This document shows positions 1 to 6,449 of a DNA stretch of 20,814 bases, piece after piece. A model generated the notes under the pieces. The model had not been told where the DNA came from. It ran no database searches and saw only the letters and a program-made list of their open reading frames with translations. Where the stretch lies: positions 1 to 20,814 of the forward strand of contig JACRGG010000041.1 in the NCBI GenBank assembly GCA_016217775.1, written 5' to 3'. Source of the stretch: Microcaldota archaeon. GTDB taxonomy: Archaea; Micrarchaeota; Micrarchaeia; Norongarragalinales; UBA97. Within the stretch, counting starts at the first letter, position 1. Each line of letters begins with the position of its first letter. A program made the translations under genes and the position numbers.

Positions 1-500
1 CCATAGTTTTGCATAAAAGAAATATCGAGGCCGTGGACATTACGAAAAGTCGGGTACGCTAGTTCTAGCCTGTCGAATGTAGCGCTAAAATCCAGTACGG
101 GTGAGTTGTAATCACCGCGTTTTGGCGTAGTTAGAAAAGGCATCAGGACGGATATTGACGGGTTTTTCCTAGAATCATTGTGCACGAACACGCTGGCTTG
201 CGGGTGCATCACTTTTTTCTCCGCCAAGCCGGCGTAGAACTTCGCGTGCAAAAGCGCGGCTTCCAAAGCGTTTTTTCTCGAGCCGTAGCGCTTGGGTGAA
301 AAAACCAGTCCGTAACGAGTTATTAGCTCGCCCAAATCGGGTGGCCGCGCGGGAGGCCGTCCGCGGTGCGGACCCGGCTTTAGCACCATACCCTCTCTAT
401 TCAGTAGTAGGTTATCGTAAACCCGCGATTCGTCAACAAACTTTTTCTTGATTGGAAGGTACTTGAAAAGCCGCCTGCGAACCCTTACTGATTTAGCCAT
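1..500 (-). CDS. Unrecognised protein, truncated by the left window edge
   Basis: The frame is open from an ATG at 498-500 to the window edge: 166 codons with no stop, so the C-terminus is missing. The N-terminus is strongly basic (MAKSVRVRRRLFKYLPIKKK), followed by a Pro/Arg-rich stretch (PGPHRGRPPARPPD), a probable helix rich in Ala and Leu, and a hydrophobic strand ISVLMPFL. There is no signal peptide or membrane segment in the visible part. The start lies only 10 bp after the stop of the DHH phosphoesterase gene, so the two are probably co-transcribed. The last visible residues (NVHGLDISFMQNYG) are the kind of stretch that could hold a ligand site, but I cannot assign a family. Function unknown; that it is coding is well supported by the long open frame and tight spacing. 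Confidence 0.7.
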   Translation of the reverse strand, partial: MAKSVRVRRRLFKYLPIKKKFVDESRVYDNLLLNREGMVLKPGPHRGRPPARPPDLGELITRYGLVFSPKRYGSRKNALEAALLHAKFYAGLAEKKVMHPQASVFVHNDSRKNPSISVLMPFLTTPKRGDYNSPVLDFSATFDRLELAYPTFRNVHGLDISFMQNY

Positions 501-510
501 TAAACCACGC

Positions 511-1587
511 TTACTCAAAACATTCTTTGCTTAACTCGACCGCTCTCTCCCTGATTTGCTGCATTGAGCGGCTCCTGGTTTTTAACGACGCGGCGCCGGG
601 GTGCCCGCCTCCAGACTCGATGTCGGAAAACTCTCCTTTTAGCACGCCGATAATCCTGCCCGCGTCAAAATGAAGCTTTAGCGCAGGGCCGTTAGCGCGA
701 AAAGAAAGCCTGTCCGCAGTGTAGCCAATGCCAACCAGCGGCACGCCTGGTTTTTCAAACTGCGCCATTGCAACCTGCAAGACCCTCCCGCGGGGCGGGT
801 AATCGCTTGGCACTTGCTCGAGGGGAATCTCGCAAACCACGCTGTTTTTTCCTTCGTGGACAAAACTAAGCCCCGACGCCTGCAGCCCCAGCGCGTTAGT
901 CATCCTAACGCTTTTATCAAAATACTCTTTCACTTTTCGCTTGTCGGACAATAACTCCTCGTAATCGCGCAAGCGGTTTCTCCTCCGCAGCGAGGCGAAA
1001 AACTCTATGGCGAGCGGCTCCTCGAACTCCTTATCAAGCGCAAACCCGCTCTTGTCGGCTTGCATCGCCCAGTAAGCTAGGCTCTCGTCAATGGAGTCCG
1101 GCGCGATTAATTCGCTTAACTTAAACGCGAGCAGTCCCGTGCAGTACCCCGAGTGCCCGCCTGCAATAAACGGGGTAATCAGCGCATCCACTTTTGGCTG
1201 CGGGTCCCACTCGAGGGGGTGGTGGTCCAACGCGATTATCCGAGCGCGTTTTTTCACGAAGTCAAGCGCGTCAGCAGAATCCGAGTTAACCCCGTGGTCG
1301 AGGAGGACTAGGGTGAACTTTCGCTTGTCCAACCCGAATTCGTGCTTGGCCTCCGAGAGGGAAAAAACCGCGCTCGCGTCAATTTCCTTAATGAAAATCT
1401 TCTTGCCTAGCTTGGAGGCGAGGGCCTCAAGGGACTGCCGGGCGATAATCGCGGAAATAATCCCGTCAGCGTCCTTATCGTAGCGCAAAACGATTTTCTG
1501 CCCGCCAAGCACTGCTTTCTCCAACAACTGCGCTGCCTTGCAAAAATTAGGCGAGAGCCTCTCCAAAACCAAGTCGTCATCAAGCAT
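511..1587 (-). CDS. DHH/DHHA1-family phosphoesterase (RecJ/NrnA-like)
   Basis: A 358-aa protein with the full DHH signature. Motif I is RYDKDADG near residues 35-42 (Asp37, Asp39, Asp41). A second acidic site is LLDHG near 95-99, and the name-giving ALDHHP follows near 118-123. The C-terminal DHHA1 domain carries its diagnostic glycine-rich loop SGGGHPGAAS near 325-335. These residues bind two Mn2+ ions in enzymes that hydrolyse phosphodiester bonds in single-stranded nucleic acids, short oligonucleotides or small nucleotides. The length suits a stand-alone two-domain enzyme and is shorter than the RecJ-like nucleases of the archaeal replisome, so substrate choice (ssDNA, nanoRNA or pAp) is open. 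It is divergent from trm1 and leads a probable two-gene operon with the truncated gene downstream. The ATG start leaves a 100-bp divergent promoter region. Confidence 0.9.
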   Translation of the reverse strand: MLDDDLVLERLSPNFCKAAQLLEKAVLGGQKIVLRYDKDADGIISAIIARQSLEALASKLGKKIFIKEIDASAVFSLSEAKHEFGLDKRKFTLVLLDHGVNSDSADALDFVKKRARIIALDHHPLEWDPQPKVDALITPFIAGGHSGYCTGLLAFKLSELIAPDSIDESLAYWAMQADKSGFALDKEFEEPLAIEFFASLRRRNRLRDYEELLSDKRKVKEYFDKSVRMTNALGLQASGLSFVHEGKNSVVCEIPLEQVPSDYPPRGRVLQVAMAQFEKPGVPLVGIGYTADRLSFRANGPALKLHFDAGRIIGVLKGEFSDIESGGGHPGAASLKTRSRSMQQIRERAVELSKECFE

Positions 1588-1687
1588 AAATCAAATAACC
1601 CGATACAATAATTTGAGTAACCAACTCTATTAATGCTTTGAACGCTAAAAAAACAATACGCGAACTAAAACCAAAGATGGTGCAAAG

Positions 1688-2851
1688 ATGCAGACGCAGG
1701 AAATACTGGAGGAAAAAACTCGGCTGGCCGTCCCAAAACCCGACGGCGACCCGTTCCATAAAAGCGCGTTTTTCAACCCGCTAATGGAGTTCAACCGAAG
1801 CGCGGCAAGCCTTGCTTTCCACGCGGCTGGAAAGCAGCTGGGGAAGAAAATGGTTTTCGCCGACGGCTTGTGCGCCACCGGCCCGCGCGGGCTGCGCTTT
1901 CTAAACGAAAATCCGGCTTATGCCAAGAAATGCTTTTTTGTGGACGCGAACGAGGACGTGATTCCGTTACTGGAGAAAAACATTGAGTTGAACAACGCCG
2001 GGAAAAAAAGCGTTGTTGTCTCCGAGGGGTTCAACACTGGCTTGAAGAAAACCAATGAGTTAATGGATTGGATTGAGCTCGACCCGTTTGGCTCTTCCTT
2101 GGATTTTCTGCAGACTAGCTTCAATTGCCTGTCCGACGGCGGGTTTTTGTCGGTTACGGGAACGGACTTGGCTACTTTGTGCGCGGCGAAGAGGCAAAAC
2201 GTTGAAGCCGCGGGGAAAACTTACGGGTGCACGATTTTCAGAAACGATTTTGTTCACGAAATGGCGTTGCGCGTGCTGGTTGGGAAAGTTATTTCATTGG
2301 GGGAGAAAAACGGCTTTCGCGCAGTGCCTAAAATAAGTTTTTTTCAAGGCCACGCGATTAAAACAATCCTCGAGTGCAGGAAAAGCGGGGCGAGCGCAGG
2401 AGTAGGCAAGAAAATCGGTTTTGTGAACGAGTGCGTGAAGTGCTTGGAGAAGACCGTGAGCAAAACGCCGATTCCAGCCTGCTCGTGCGGGGCTAGAAAC
2501 CACCACGCCGGGCCGCTGTGGCTGGGGGAATTGATTGACGGGGGGTTCGCGCGAGAAATGATTGCGGAAAACGAGAAACGCGGGTACAAGGCGAAAAAAG
2601 CTTTGGGAAAACTGCTTGAGCTGCTCCTTGGAGAACAGGGTTTTCCCCCATACTGCTTTAGCATCCACGCCGAGGCGGGAAGACTGAAGGCGAGTTGTCC
2701 GAAAAAAAGCTTCGTGCTCGAGCAATTGAGGGGAAAAGGATTCAAGGCGTGCGAGGCGAGCTTCGGGCCGAAATTAATCAAGACCAACGCCTCAAGAAAA
2801 ACATTGCGTGAAATAATCCTCTCCGGCCGCAAGGAAGCTAAAAAAAACTAG
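1688..2851 (+). CDS. trm1: tRNA (guanine26-N2)-dimethyltransferase Trm1
   Basis: A 387-aa S-adenosylmethionine-dependent enzyme that makes N2,N2-dimethylguanosine at position 26 of tRNA. Motif I is DGLCATGPRGLR near residues 59-70 (the family usually has a DALSATGIRGLR-like string), followed by the acidic VDANEDV. The catalytic motif IV is ELDPFGSS (usually DPFGSP, so a Pro to Ser change), and the family string TDLATLC follows. The C-terminal Trm1-specific domain has a Cys pair (CVKC) and a second (CSCG) that probably form a zinc site, then GPLWLGEL. Length is normal for archaeal Trm1. The start is supported by GGTG 5 nt upstream of the ATG; an ATG at 1677 is out of frame. It is monocistronic, divergent from the DHH gene and convergent with tfb. 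Confidence 0.95.
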   Translation: MQTQEILEEKTRLAVPKPDGDPFHKSAFFNPLMEFNRSAASLAFHAAGKQLGKKMVFADGLCATGPRGLRFLNENPAYAKKCFFVDANEDVIPLLEKNIELNNAGKKSVVVSEGFNTGLKKTNELMDWIELDPFGSSLDFLQTSFNCLSDGGFLSVTGTDLATLCAAKRQNVEAAGKTYGCTIFRNDFVHEMALRVLVGKVISLGEKNGFRAVPKISFFQGHAIKTILECRKSGASAGVGKKIGFVNECVKCLEKTVSKTPIPACSCGARNHHAGPLWLGELIDGGFAREMIAENEKRGYKAKKALGKLLELLLGEQGFPPYCFSIHAEAGRLKASCPKKSFVLEQLRGKGFKACEASFGPKLIKTNASRKTLREIILSGRKEAKKN

Positions 2852-2910
2852 AAGAAATAAAAAAATAAATTAAAAAAAATAAAGGAAATAAAGAAAAAGA
2901 AAAAAAGCTG
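2852..2910 (-). terminator. T-rich terminator of tfb, between convergent genes
   Basis: Read on the minus strand, the 65 bp between the convergent tfb and trm1 genes hold several consecutive runs of 4-8 T immediately after the tfb stop. Archaeal RNA polymerase terminates at oligo-T tracts without needing a hairpin, so this is a good terminator for tfb. On the plus strand the same stretch is A-rich and offers no comparable signal to trm1. No hairpin was seen. Confidence 0.6.
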
Positions 2911-2916
2911 GGCGGC

Positions 2917-3816
2917 TTAAATGCTGACGTTTAAGTCGAGGGCCCGCTTTAGTTCGCGGTAGCGGTTTCTTATCGTCACTTCGGTCACTCCCGCAACGTC
3001 CGCCACTTCCTTTTGCGTCCTGCGCTCGGCAGTCATTACTGACGCGATGTAAACCGCGGCTGCGGCGACTCCCATCGGCCCGCGGCCTGAAATCAAGCCC
3101 TTCTTCACCGCTTGGTCCAATAACTCCAACGCCTTTTCCTGCGTTGAGCCGGAGAGTTTTAACGCGGTCACGAACCGGCTGATGTAAAATCGGGGGTTGG
3201 TCAGCGGGACTTTCAGGTCAAGCTCTTGAGTGATGAGGCGGTACGTTCGGCCGATTTCCTTCTTTGGAATCTCGGCTACTTGGCTGATTTCATCAAGAGT
3301 CCTTGGAATTCCGTACTGGCGGCAGACCGCGTAGACTACTGCGGAGACGACCGACTCGATTTGGCGGCCGCGGATTAATCCCTTCTCAACGCACTTTCGG
3401 TACAATAAGGCTGATGCCTCGCGTATGTTCTCCTGAAGGCCCAAGTGCGCGGCGACGCGGTTTAACTCGGTTAATGCAATCGCCAAGTTTCTTTCAATGG
3501 AGTTGGAAATTGATGCGCGCTTGTGCCACTTTCTCATTCTGTAAAGCTGTGCTTGCTGGCTGGGGGCTATCTTGCCTCCGCGCACGTCGCGGTTGTACTG
3601 GTCGATTTCGGTGACCAGCCCCTTGTTCGGGCTCATATACTTAAGCGGCGCTCCGGCCCTAGCGCGCGAATTGCGCTGGTCGGCGTCGAAAGCGCGCCAC
3701 TCGGGCCCGGTTTGGTACTCGTTTTCCGCCACTACAGAACCGCATTTCCTGCAAACTATTTCGCCTCTCTCGGCGTTTTTTCCAAAACTCGTGTTTCCAC
3801 AATCGGGGCACTTCAT
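2917..3816 (-). CDS. tfb: Transcription initiation factor B (TFB, TFIIB homologue)
   Basis: A 299-aa general transcription factor that binds TBP and the BRE/TATA region and recruits RNA polymerase. The N-terminal zinc ribbon has Cys3, Cys6, Cys22 and Cys25 (CPDCG...CRKCG). The B-reader region follows (TGPEWRAFDADQRNSRARAG). The stretch GAPLKYMSPNKGL differs from the usual form, in which a short hydrophobic string precedes HDxGL, so the linker is slightly diverged. Two cyclin folds follow, about residues 105-195 and 200-295. The second ends in a recognisable BRE-reading helix-turn-helix (RRTQKEVADVAGVTEVTIRNRYREL). Length is typical. It lies 41 bp downstream of the gar1-like gene on the same strand, so the two probably share a transcript. 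Confidence 0.97.
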   Translation of the reverse strand: MKCPDCGNTSFGKNAERGEIVCRKCGSVVAENEYQTGPEWRAFDADQRNSRARAGAPLKYMSPNKGLVTEIDQYNRDVRGGKIAPSQQAQLYRMRKWHKRASISNSIERNLAIALTELNRVAAHLGLQENIREASALLYRKCVEKGLIRGRQIESVVSAVVYAVCRQYGIPRTLDEISQVAEIPKKEIGRTYRLITQELDLKVPLTNPRFYISRFVTALKLSGSTQEKALELLDQAVKKGLISGRGPMGVAAAAVYIASVMTAERRTQKEVADVAGVTEVTIRNRYRELKRALDLNVSI

Positions 3817-3857
3817 ATCAAATCACCTAAAAATCAATTAACAAAATTAACGTAAGT

Positions 3858-4073
3858 TTACTCGAATTTCATTCCCGCGAGGGAGCTCAAATCCGTTTTT
3901 TCGGCTAATTTCGCCACGTAATACGGGCTTTTCACGCGCCCAATCGTCTGGACCAACTGGAGTTTTGTCGAACCGCTTGAAACCGTTCTCGGCCTTGCAA
4001 CCGCGGGCGCGAGCGGGTTTTCAAGCAAAACGCGCTGCTTGCCCGCTGACACGACGGTAAACACGATAACCAC
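3858..4073 (-). CDS. gar1: Probable H/ACA RNP protein Gar1
   Basis: A 71-aa protein whose C-terminal half (QTIGRVKSPYYVAKLAEK...LAGMKF) resembles the Gar1 beta-barrel string in which IGxV is followed by xxPYV and ends in GxxLY. The N-terminal half (KQRVLLENPLAPAV) would be the first strands. Gar1 is part of the H/ACA ribonucleoprotein that guides pseudouridylation of rRNA. Placement directly upstream of tfb is a recurrent archaeal arrangement, which supports the call. The start is a GTG at 4071-4073; the ATG at 4080 is followed within two codons by a stop. A TATA-like box about 45 bp upstream fits. The similarity is short, so an unrelated small RNA-binding barrel remains possible. Confidence 0.65.
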   Translation of the reverse strand: MVIVFTVVSAGKQRVLLENPLAPAVARPRTVSSGSTKLQLVQTIGRVKSPYYVAKLAEKTDLSSLAGMKFE

Positions 4074-4111
4074 GTTATTGCATCAAAGCATAGTGCTAGT
4101 ATCCAAAACAA

Positions 4112-4124
4112 ACTTTTTTAAAAG
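4112..4124 (-). promoter_or_regulatory. TATA-like box for the gar1-tfb transcript
   Basis: On the minus strand this reads GCTTTTAAAAAAGTT. The AT-rich core is centred about 45 bp upstream of the GTG start of the gar1-like gene, which puts the start site roughly 15-20 nt before the coding region. It is the only strong TATA-like string close to that start. Confidence 0.5.
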
Positions 4125-4211
4125 CAGCTCAATGCGACACTATACAAGGCAATAATTAAGTATATAAACTTTTTGGTTCCCCAAAACCGCGGTTTTTAGA
4201 AAGAAAAGCAC

Positions 4212-4252
4212 TAAACTTAAGTTTAAATATCGGTTTAAACATAAGTTTAAAC
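4212..4252 (+). promoter_or_regulatory. Palindromic operator/promoter region of vapBC
   Basis: A 14-bp perfect palindrome TAAACTTAAGTTTA lies at 4212-4225. Three boxes GTTTAAAT, GTTTAAAC and GTTTAAAC begin at 4221, 4233 and 4245, exactly 12 bp apart; the last two are perfect 8-bp palindromes. The TTTAAATAT within it can serve as TATA box, with a predicted start site near 4250-4255. VapB-VapC complexes usually repress their own operon by binding palindromes that overlap the promoter, so these boxes are the likely operators. This role is inferred. Confidence 0.55.
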
Positions 4253-4274
4253 AGTATTGGAGAGTTGCTAATGA

Positions 4275-4326
4275 GTTTGAAGCAATAGAGTGTTTGAACC
4301 ATTAGAGTGTTTGAAGCAATAGGGGT
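4275..4326 (+). repeat. Three tandem 17-18-bp repeats in the vapB leader
   Basis: Unit 1 (4275-4291) is GTTTGAAGCAATAGAGT. Unit 2 (4292-4308) is GTTTGAACCATTAGAGT, with two changes. Unit 3 (4309-4326) is GTTTGAAGCAATAGGGGT, with one insertion. A partial fourth copy (GTTTGAAG, 4333-4340) contains the vapB TTG start. Each full copy holds a TTG codon followed two codons later by TAG. The array is in the predicted untranslated leader. Confidence 0.85.
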
Positions 4327-4334
4327 GTTTGGGT

Positions 4335-4640
4335 TTGAAGACGATTACTATCACTCAAGACGCGTTTGACGCGGTTAAAAGCAATAAGGGCGAGGGGGAG
4401 AGCTACTCGGAACTTTTGCTTAAGGCATTTAAGAGGAAAAAAACTGATTTAAGGGAATTAGTTGGTTTTTTGGGGGAAAACGAGGAGGAAGCTAGGGAAA
4501 TGCAAAAGCGATTGAAGGAAATCCGCGAGGAAGACACTCGGGGCTTTGAAGAGAGGGAGAAATTCCATGAACATCTTAGACACCAGCATCTTAATAGAAA
4601 TATCGAACGCGACGCCGGCGGGAAAAAAAATAGCGGATGA
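4335..4640 (+). CDS. vapB: VapB-type antitoxin (VAPB_antitox / DUF217 family)
   Basis: A 101-aa protein with the archaeal VapB pattern. The N-terminal strand KTITIT and a helix are followed by KGEGESYSELLLKAFKRKKTDL and a hydrophobic stretch LVGFLG. The rest is a charged, Glu/Lys/Arg-rich tail expected to wrap around the toxin. The preferred start is TTG at 4335, with GGTG 7 nt upstream (4324-4327); a TTG at 4329 would add two residues but sits too close to that site. The frame does not stop at the toxin start. It runs 74 nt into vapC, adding about 25 residues (EHLRHQHLNRNIERD...), which is longer than the usual VapB overlap. It neutralises VapC and probably represses the operon through the palindromes upstream. 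Confidence 0.85.
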   Translation: MKTITITQDAFDAVKSNKGEGESYSELLLKAFKRKKTDLRELVGFLGENEEEAREMQKRLKEIREEDTRGFEEREKFHEHLRHQHLNRNIERDAGGKKNSG

Positions 4641-4929
4641 AATACGGGAAAACGAGTGGGCGACGACCGCCGTATCGGTTTACGAGTTTTTGAAATCAGG
4701 CAGTGAAGAAAAAAACAAGTTGTTTCTAGAAAAATTCGTTGCCCTTAAGTTCACGAAGCAAGCCGCATACGAGGGCGCGAAAATCCACCGAGAGTTGAAG
4801 AAAAGCGGGAAGATGATAAACTCCGCAGACATTTACATCGCGGGAATAGTAAAGGCAAACCAAGGAAGGCTTTACACCCTCGACTCGGATTTTGCGAAAA
4901 TAAGCGGGCTGGACGCTAGGATATATTGA
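4567..4929 (+). CDS. vapC: VapC toxin, PIN-domain ribonuclease
   Basis: A 120-aa PIN-domain protein. The catalytic acidic residues are visible: Asp5 in NILDTS, Glu40 in VYEFLKSG, Asp88 in NSADIYIAG, and Asp106 (with Asp108) in YTLDSDF. These bind Mg2+/Mn2+ for RNA cleavage; VapC toxins typically cut tRNA or rRNA and stop translation until bound by VapB. The ATG at 4567 is chosen because the PIN fold begins directly with MNILDTS; the open frame extends 7 codons upstream within vapB, with no signal for use. It is translated in a different frame from vapB, with a 74-nt overlap, so the two products are probably translationally coupled. Length is normal and no active-site residue is missing, so the toxin looks functional. 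Confidence 0.92.
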   Translation: MNILDTSILIEISNATPAGKKIADEIRENEWATTAVSVYEFLKSGSEEKNKLFLEKFVALKFTKQAAYEGAKIHRELKKSGKMINSADIYIAGIVKANQGRLYTLDSDFAKISGLDARIY

Positions 4930-4985
4930 AAGAAAAAAATAGTTGGAAAGAAAAGAAAGCAAAAAAAAGTAAAAAGCGAAAAACG
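4930..4985 (-). terminator. T-rich terminator of rps8e
   Basis: Read on the minus strand, runs of 5-8 T begin about 20 bp after the S8e stop and continue to the vapC end. The genes converge here. This fits oligo-T termination of rps8e. On the plus strand the stretch is A-rich with no terminator-like signal for vapC. Confidence 0.55.
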
Positions 4986-5002
4986 AGTCAAAGCCCAGTA
5001 AA

Positions 5003-5404
5003 TTACTTCTTCTCTATTTTTAGCAGTACGGCGTTTATCGTGCCGTGCTGGCCCGGGCGGGAGGTAACGCGGGCTTCTCCTGCGTCGGTTTCAATCAAAG
5101 CGCCTTTGGTTAGGATGTTCTCCCTTGAATAGTGGCGGTTGTCCGGGGATTTTTTTACCGTCTTAATCTTGGTTTTGAAAGTTTTTTTTTCGTCGGAGAC
5201 GCTGGCGTACAGCGCGGTTTTAACCTTGGTCTTGCTGACCCCGCCTTTCTTGGATGTAGAGACGAATGACTCTTCCCCTTCCTGCGCCGAGTGCGAGCGG
5301 GAGAAGAAGCCGCCGACGTGGGCCTTGCGCTTGTCGTTCGCGATTCTCTTTAACCCGCCGGTGCCACCTGCTTTAGTCTTCGAGCGCTTGTGATACTGAA
5401 CCAT
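5003..5404 (-). CDS. rps8e: 30S ribosomal protein S8e
   Basis: A 133-aa archaeal/eukaryotic-type ribosomal protein of the small subunit. The diagnostic C-terminal block is intact, with NRHYSRENILTKGALIETD followed by ARVTSRPGQHGTINAVLL. The N-terminus is basic and Gly-rich, as expected for a tail entering rRNA. The middle (residues about 40-80) is Lys/Thr/Ser-rich and less conserved. Length is normal for archaeal S8e. The start ATG at 5402-5404 follows a GGGG stretch. It stands alone here, away from the other ribosomal genes, divergent from the membrane-channel-like gene. Confidence 0.95.
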   Translation of the reverse strand: MVQYHKRSKTKAGGTGGLKRIANDKRKAHVGGFFSRSHSAQEGEESFVSTSKKGGVSKTKVKTALYASVSDEKKTFKTKIKTVKKSPDNRHYSRENILTKGALIETDAGEARVTSRPGQHGTINAVLLKIEKK

Positions 5405-5503
5405 TTAAACATTACCCCATTTTATTGTTGACTTTATTGTTGAATTTAACAAGTTAACGAAAGAAAATAATTCGCTACCAGGGTATGAATAGATTGATTG
5501 TTG

Positions 5504-5513
5504 TTTTTAAAAG
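5504..5513 (-). promoter_or_regulatory. TATA-like box for rps8e
   Basis: The minus strand reads CTTTTAAAAA, a good TATA-like core about 100 bp upstream of the S8e start. The leader would be about 70-75 nt and contains an 11/12-nt direct repeat (TCAACAATAAA, twice in a row, about 5427-5450). No closer TATA-like box was found. Confidence 0.4.
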
Positions 5514-5519
5514 TTGCTG

Positions 5520-5541
5520 AAAAACGGGAAAACCCGTTTTT
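5520..5541. repeat. Inverted repeat between divergent rps8e and channel-like gene
   Basis: AAAACGGG at 5521-5528 and CCCGTTTT at 5533-5540 are perfectly complementary across an AAAA loop; one more A-T pair closes the base. It lies between the two opposing TATA-like boxes. On the plus strand it ends in six T and would look like a terminator, but no gene reads into it from the left. A regulator site or an insulating hairpin is equally possible. Confidence 0.6.
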
Positions 5542-5558
5542 TGCCCCTTTCCGCATAC

Positions 5559-5604
5559 GTTTAAATACGGTTTTTGAGTAATTGATTACAAGGTGAAGTA
5601 TAGT
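5559..5604 (+). promoter_or_regulatory. Promoter and ribosome binding site of the TM-helix gene
   Basis: CGTTTAAATA at 5559-5568 is a strong TATA-like box, predicting a start site near 5588-5592. GGTGA at 5592-5596 then sits 8 nt before the ATG at 5605. The same GGTGA-N8-ATG layout precedes rps6e, which supports the ATG over the GTG embedded in the binding site. Confidence 0.6.
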
Positions 5605-6288
5605 ATGTTTGATGTTTTGACTGCAAAAGTGAAGATGGCCGCCGGGGATGTTGTCTCCAACGCGGTTTCAGGAGTAGGCGATGTGGTAATACTTGCCATA
5701 ATACTGCTTATCGGCTACGTGGTTGCGAAAATACTCGCGAGGGTAGTAGTGCACATTTTAGACAAGTACAAGATGGAGGCGAAGCTTAGGAAGAAAGGCG
5801 TTGAAAACGCTTTCGCCGGGTTTACCTTAACTGAAATAATCTCGAGCTTCACCAAGATACTCGTCGTGACGATATTCCTTGGAATCGCGGCCGACGTGCT
5901 GAAATTAAATTTCATCAAGGACTTGGTCCTGTGGGTTCTCGGCTACGTTCCGTCATTAGTCCAAGGCGCGGTCATACTAATCGGGGCTTTCTTGGGAGGC
6001 GCGTACGTTGCCGACAAGATAAAGGCGTCGCGGCACATTCCGTTCGCGAAATTCCTTGGAATCGGGTTCCACACGTTCGTAGCATACACTGCGGTAGTGA
6101 TTGCACTGCCGTTGATACTGCCCGGCGCGGACACTACCGTGCTCAAGCTCGCGTTTGGGGCTTTCGTTCTCGCGTTTGCAATCGCAATCGGGCTTGGGTT
6201 TGGCCTCGCCATCGGATTGGGCGCGAAGGACACGGTTGCGTCAATCGCCAAGAGCAAGAAAAGCGACTTGGAGAAAATAATCGGTTGA
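5605..6288 (+). CDS. Multi-spanning membrane protein, MscS-associated TM-helix type
   Basis: A 227-aa hydrophobic protein with about five membrane segments (near residues 27-50, 78-98, 106-135, 148-172 and 180-210). The last reads AIAIGLGFGLAIGLGAKDTVAS, the Gly/Ala-rich pore-helix-like signature of the conserved TM-helix repeat found with small-conductance mechanosensitive channels. The preceding basic loop is KYKMEAKLRKKGVENAFAG. There is no MscS beta domain, so it is not a standard MscS; a small channel or osmotic-stress membrane protein is the best inference. The start at 5605 is set by GGTGA 8 nt upstream; a GTG at 5593 would add 4 residues. It is monocistronic with its own promoter. Confidence 0.85.
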   Translation: MFDVLTAKVKMAAGDVVSNAVSGVGDVVILAIILLIGYVVAKILARVVVHILDKYKMEAKLRKKGVENAFAGFTLTEIISSFTKILVVTIFLGIAADVLKLNFIKDLVLWVLGYVPSLVQGAVILIGAFLGGAYVADKIKASRHIPFAKFLGIGFHTFVAYTAVVIALPLILPGADTTVLKLAFGAFVLAFAIAIGLGFGLAIGLGAKDTVASIAKSKKSDLEKIIG

Positions 6289-6352
6289 GAAAAACCGGTT
6301 TTCCCCCTCCCCTCTTTATTTTTATTTGTTTTTATTTCCCTTATTTTCTTTA
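6286..6352 (+). terminator. Terminator after the TM-helix membrane gene
   Basis: A 12-bp perfect palindrome AAAACCGGTTTT lies at the stop codon. It is followed by a pyrimidine-rich stretch with T5, T5 and T4-T5 runs. Oligo-T runs of this kind terminate archaeal transcription. The next gene on the same strand has its own upstream AT-rich box (AATATAAT, about 6404-6411). Confidence 0.55.
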
Positions 6353-6449
6353 GCTTATTCAATCCTCCCTAGTTTTTTCTCCAGCGCCTGGTTTTGCAAA
6401 CGAATATAATCTACTGCGGGAATAATTGCCTACGAAGTGACGGCTGGAA

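Noticed and set aside
3228..3290. Second C/D box sRNA suggested by GTGATGA in the tfb region
   Set aside because: No D', C' or D box at workable spacing, and the string lies inside the tfb coding sequence on the opposite strand.
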